This document shows, piece by piece, positions 5,600 through 8,323 of a stretch of DNA of 8,323 nt. The notes beneath the pieces were generated by a model, which had not been told where the DNA came from, did not search any database, and saw only the letters and a program-made list of their open reading frames with translations. This DNA comes from Nitrospira sp. (GTDB lineage Bacteria; Nitrospirota; Nitrospiria; Nitrospirales; Nitrospiraceae). The translations under genes were made by a program, and so were the position numbers. The stretch lies in assembly GCA_024998705.1 (NCBI GenBank), contig JACOEF010000143.1, forward strand, positions 1-8,323, in the 5' to 3' direction. Position 1 is the stretch's first letter; each line of letters starts with the position of its first letter.

Positions 5600-8176
5600 T
5601 CAGTGGAACTCAAACTTGACGGATCCGATGGCCGTAAACGGCGCACCGGTGTACACGATTTCGCGGAAGTTTTGCGCACCGCTGAAATAGCGATGGTCGA
5701 GCACATTGGTAAAGTTGATGGCCGCGAGTAAGTTGGTTTTGTTGAACACTTCCTGCTTGCGATAGTAGACCGCCGCGTCCATCCGGACATACCCGGCCAT
5801 CTCGAATGGCGCTTGGCAATTGGCGGGATCCTGACATTGGAAAATCCCGTTCCGCTTGCCTTGCGCATACATGCCGACTCCGGCGCCGAACCCCTTCACG
5901 ACTCCTTCTTGGAAGAAGTACGTCGTCCACAAGCTTCCCTGATGGAGGGCCGCGTTGGGCGCCCGACTTCCTTCCGCGAACAAGAGGTCTTTCGTCACAC
6001 GCGTGTCGATGTAGGCATAGTTCGCAATGATGTCCCATCCAGGCAAGATCTGGCCCGTGATGTCGAACTCCACGCCTTTGCTGCGTTGTTCTCCCGTCGC
6101 AACGGAGAAGAAAAAGCCGTTGAGCGGATCGGCTGTGAGTACATTCTTCTTCCTGGTATCGAAGAGTGCAACTGCCGAACGTAACCGTCCTTCGAATGCC
6201 TGATACTTGATGCCGCCCTCATAGGACTTGCCGCGTTCCGGATTGAATGGGGTGCTGCTGATGCTTCTGTAGCCGGCGCTTTGTGGCGCGAAGGATTCCG
6301 TGTAATTCGCAAACAGCGTGATGGGCTTCCAGGGTTGGTAGGCCACACCGACTGAAGGGCTGAACGCCGAATTGGTTTGGGTGTTTTGACTGCCGGTGGC
6401 GATGAAGTCGTCGGGACGATTCGTGACGGTTTGATCAAAGATGTCGAACCGTCCGCCGAAGTGCACGTGCAGATTGTCCAGCAGGTCCACCTGGTCGCCG
6501 AAATATGCGCCGAAGACGTTATTCTGCGTGCTGGAGTCACTGAATTTTGTGAGGGCCGGATTCAGGAATAACCGGTCGTTGGGATTGAAGATATTGATAT
6601 AGCTGAACGCCCCCGGCGTGCTCGTGTCGCCGCCGAAATCTCCCGAGGCCGTGGCCGATGAGTTTTCCCTGCCGAGTTCGATTCCGATGATCGTTTTATG
6701 TTTGATCGAACCGGTGGTGAAGTTGCCATGGAGTTCATTCTGCAAGTAGTGACTCTGGACCGTCGTCGGAAGTTCATACCTCGCCAGATTCAAGATGCCG
6801 TCGCTCTCGGCTCCGACCAGGAAGTTGGATTCAAGACTTGAATAGCGGCTGCTGGTGACGGCGGCTCTGAAGGCGGTTCGCCACCGGAACATCTGGTTGA
6901 TGTCATGCAACAGGGTGAGCGTCGCTTTCCCGTGATGTGTTTCTATCTTCCGGGAGGGATCACCCAGGAATCGCGACACTGGAATCGGAGCGACCCCGTT
7001 GCCGATGGCGACGAGTCCGCGATCGATGGGCGCTCGGTTGAACATATATTCGGCCTCGAACCGCAACGTCGTCCGTGAACTCATTTCCCATCCGAAGGTC
7101 GGCGCGAGGAAGATGCGTTCGCTTTTCACGCCATCCCGATAACTCTCCGCCGATTCATACATGCCGTTGAACCGATAGGTGAGGGTCTTGCTCTCGTTCA
7201 GGGGGCCGCCGATGTCAATCGTGGGGCGGTACAGCCCGTAGCTACCGACGATCATCTCGGCCGAATAGTAGGAATTTCTCAACGGCGCTTTGGTGACTTG
7301 GTTGATGATTCCGCCTGGATCAGAGCGGCCGTACAGATAGGACGGCGGCCCTTTCACGACTTCAATGGACTCGATGTTGATGATGTCGCGTTGCGCACGG
7401 GCACTGAACGTACTATCGTCCCGGAAGCCGTTCTTGAAGACGTTCAGCTCGGAGGCGAAGCCTCGAATCATGAAGGTTCCGCCTTGTCCGCCTTGCGTGC
7501 TGGACTGCGAGACGCCGCTGACGTTCCGGAGGGCGTCGCTGAAGCGAATGACCTTTTGATCGTCCAACACCTGCCTGGTTACCACCTCCACGGAACGTGG
7601 TGTGTCATGAATCGGAGCAGGAATACGCGTGGCCGAAGAGGATTCATCGACGGCATACCCGCGATCTCCGACTTCCTTCACGACGATTTCCGGCACTTTC
7701 ACCGGCTTGGGCGCTGCGTGTACCTGAGTGTTCTGAGCGGACCGCAGGGGTTCCTGACTTACTGGGGCGGGAGGCAAGGGCGTTGCCGCTACTGGCTCCA
7801 ACGTCATCGTTCTGGCCTCCGTCATGCGATAGCTCAGGCCGGTTCCCGCGAGCATCAGTGTTAAGGCTTCCTCGGGGGTGTGATGACCGCTGATGCCGTT
7901 GGTGCTCCTTCCTTCGGCCATGTCGGATGGCAGCAAGAGACGATAGTTGGCTTGGTCGCCGAATGCGGTGATAGCGGACCCTAAGGCCTGCGGCGGAAGG
8001 TTGAATTCCATCGGTTCTGATGTCTCAGTAATCGTGCTGGCCTGAGCAAGGAGGCGTGGACTGTGGTTCGGCGTGGTGAGACGCTCGCTTTGCGCTTCAG
8101 CCAGGTTTCCAGTCGTATGCACGAGAAGGGCTGATACGGAGAGTGTGACGAAGGTTTGCCATGAGAGATGCATCAT
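5600..8176 (-). CDS. FecA-type TonB-dependent siderophore receptor, complete
   Basis: Complete 858-residue outer-membrane receptor for a ferric siderophore. Signal peptide about 1-29 (LSVSALLVH core, cut near AEAQ). STN signalling domain about 56-128 (FNLPPQALGSAITAFGDQAN onward). Pro/Ala-rich linker, TonB box PEIVVK (162-167), plug about 184-298 with FMIRGF, IESIEVVKGPPSYLYG and SDPGGIINQVTKAP, then the 22-strand barrel to the end. The C-terminus is VKFEFH, one residue past the usual terminal aromatic. C781 and C787 (CQDPANC) lie in a late loop and could form a disulfide. The STN domain makes it a potential signalling receptor, yet no fecI/fecR pair adjoins it here. It resembles receptor 1 across the N-terminal half, so the two are paralogues. 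ATG 8176 is followed at once by ATG 8173; AGAGG is four bases from the first and seven from the second, so 8173 may be used. Hydroxamate-type ligands are plausible; the ligand is not decided. Confidence 0.95.
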   Translation of the reverse strand: MMHLSWQTFVTLSVSALLVHTTGNLAEAQSERLTTPNHSPRLLAQASTITETSEPMEFNLPPQALGSAITAFGDQANYRLLLPSDMAEGRSTNGISGHHTPEEALTLMLAGTGLSYRMTEARTMTLEPVAATPLPPAPVSQEPLRSAQNTQVHAAPKPVKVPEIVVKEVGDRGYAVDESSSATRIPAPIHDTPRSVEVVTRQVLDDQKVIRFSDALRNVSGVSQSSTQGGQGGTFMIRGFASELNVFKNGFRDDSTFSARAQRDIINIESIEVVKGPPSYLYGRSDPGGIINQVTKAPLRNSYYSAEMIVGSYGLYRPTIDIGGPLNESKTLTYRFNGMYESAESYRDGVKSERIFLAPTFGWEMSSRTTLRFEAEYMFNRAPIDRGLVAIGNGVAPIPVSRFLGDPSRKIETHHGKATLTLLHDINQMFRWRTAFRAAVTSSRYSSLESNFLVGAESDGILNLARYELPTTVQSHYLQNELHGNFTTGSIKHKTIIGIELGRENSSATASGDFGGDTSTPGAFSYINIFNPNDRLFLNPALTKFSDSSTQNNVFGAYFGDQVDLLDNLHVHFGGRFDIFDQTVTNRPDDFIATGSQNTQTNSAFSPSVGVAYQPWKPITLFANYTESFAPQSAGYRSISSTPFNPERGKSYEGGIKYQAFEGRLRSAVALFDTRKKNVLTADPLNGFFFSVATGEQRSKGVEFDITGQILPGWDIIANYAYIDTRVTKDLLFAEGSRAPNAALHQGSLWTTYFFQEGVVKGFGAGVGMYAQGKRNGIFQCQDPANCQAPFEMAGYVRMDAAVYYRKQEVFNKTNLLAAINFTNVLDHRYFSGAQNFREIVYTGAPFTAIGSVKFEFH
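7677..7693 (-). repeat. TonB-box coding repeat, copy in receptor 2
   Basis: Second copy of the 17-base TonB-box coding stretch, identical to 826-842. It lies between the Pro/Ala-rich linker and the plug domain of receptor 2, at the same place in the protein as in receptor 1. Confidence 0.6.
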
Positions 8177-8177
8177 T

Positions 8178-8185
8178 CCCCCTCT
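8178..8185 (-). promoter_or_regulatory. Ribosome binding site of receptor 2
   Basis: AGAGGGGG on the minus strand just before two consecutive ATG codons. GAGG is spaced four bases from ATG 8176 and seven from ATG 8173. The second spacing is closer to the usual optimum, so the mature start may be one residue shorter than annotated. Confidence 0.6.
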
Positions 8186-8224
8186 AAGAGTCCGGCATGA
8201 ATTAGCGCACGTATCCAGGCAGAG

Positions 8225-8245
8225 GCCGAGCGACGCGCACTCGGC
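8225..8245 (-). other. Hairpin in the likely 5' leader of receptor 2
   Basis: GCCGAG (8225-8230) pairs with CTCGGC (8240-8245) around a 9-base loop, 49-69 bases before the receptor start. If transcription begins upstream, this forms a stem-loop in the mRNA leader. No riboswitch family is recognised and no T-run follows it, so it is not a clear attenuator. Confidence 0.3.
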
Positions 8246-8320
8246 GCTTCAATAGGTAAAGACGGACCGGGCCGAAAAACTTGTAATCAAAATCGTGCGT
8301 GTGGAAAAAAACTTGAAGCG
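8245..8320. repeat. Direct and inverted repeats upstream of receptor 2
   Basis: AAAAACTTG occurs at 8275-8283 and again at 8307-8315, 32 bases apart (about three helical turns). The second copy runs straight into TTGAAGCG (8313-8320), which is the inverted complement of CGCTTCAA at 8245-8252. This is an A/T-rich patch in otherwise GC-rich DNA, 70-145 bases before the receptor start, where a promoter and activator sites are expected. No binding protein can be named. Confidence 0.4.
8258..8282 (-). promoter_or_regulatory. Possible promoter of receptor 2 (weak)
   Basis: On the minus strand CGTCTTT (8264-8258) resembles the CGT-type -10 element of iron-starvation ECF promoters, and the A/T-rich CAAGTTTTT (8283-8275) lies just upstream. 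GTCCGTC also occurs before receptor 1 (complement at 1384-1390), but the surroundings differ, so a shared promoter is only a suggestion. Confidence 0.15.
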
Positions 8321-8323
8321 GCG

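Noticed and set aside
5610..6540. Minus-strand frames of 142 and 181 residues inside receptor 2
   Set aside because: Alternative frames of the receptor barrel, low complexity and rich in Arg/Ser/Pro.
1..8323. CRISPR arrays, tRNA or rRNA genes, insertion sequences, phage genes
   Set aside because: No regular repeat-spacer arrays, cloverleaf or rRNA-like stretches, transposase frames or long terminal repeats were seen.

Overview
The window looks like one iron-uptake island from a moderately GC-rich Gram-negative (diderm) bacterium. Two outer-membrane TonB-dependent siderophore receptors lie at its ends, and a FecI/FecR signalling pair, a Fur-family repressor and a PepSY-type membrane reductase lie between them. 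The style of the receptors (a short N-terminal signalling domain, a proline/alanine-rich linker, then the TonB box PEIVVK) suggests a Nitrospira-like organism. That is an impression from memory of the family, not something the sequence proves.

Layout. Positions 1-3046 (minus strand) hold a FecI-FecR-FecA type operon read right to left: ECF sigma factor (3046-2528), FecR anti-sigma/sensor (2427-1426) and the N-terminal half of a receptor (1322 to the left edge, cut off). Positions 3243-3761 (plus strand) hold a Fur-family repressor divergent from the sigma gene. Positions 5025-3799 (minus) hold a PepSY-associated membrane protein of the ferric-siderophore reductase type, interrupted by one in-frame TAG stop. 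Positions 5254-5439 (plus) hold a 61-residue zinc-ribbon protein of unknown role. Positions 8176-5600 (minus) hold a complete second receptor, followed by a perfect 15-bp hairpin terminator. Its upstream region (8177-8323) carries direct and inverted repeats.

How the parts fit. By family knowledge, a loaded FecA-type receptor signals through its N-terminal domain to the periplasmic part of FecR. FecR then releases or activates the sigma factor, which transcribes the receptor gene. A Fur protein normally represses such operons when iron is plentiful. The PepSY protein would reduce Fe(III) at the inner membrane and so free it from the siderophore. Both receptors carry the signalling domain, but only one sigma/FecR pair is visible, so the second receptor may share it or use a pair outside the window. 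No siderophore biosynthesis, TonB/ExbBD or ABC transporter genes are visible, which would suit capture of siderophores made by others.

Most notable points: the amber codon inside an otherwise intact PepSY gene; a Fur-family protein that appears to lack two ligands of one metal site; the second signalling-type receptor with no regulator of its own in view; and the small zinc-ribbon gene placed antiparallel between receptor and reductase. No CRISPR array, tRNA, rRNA or mobile element was seen.
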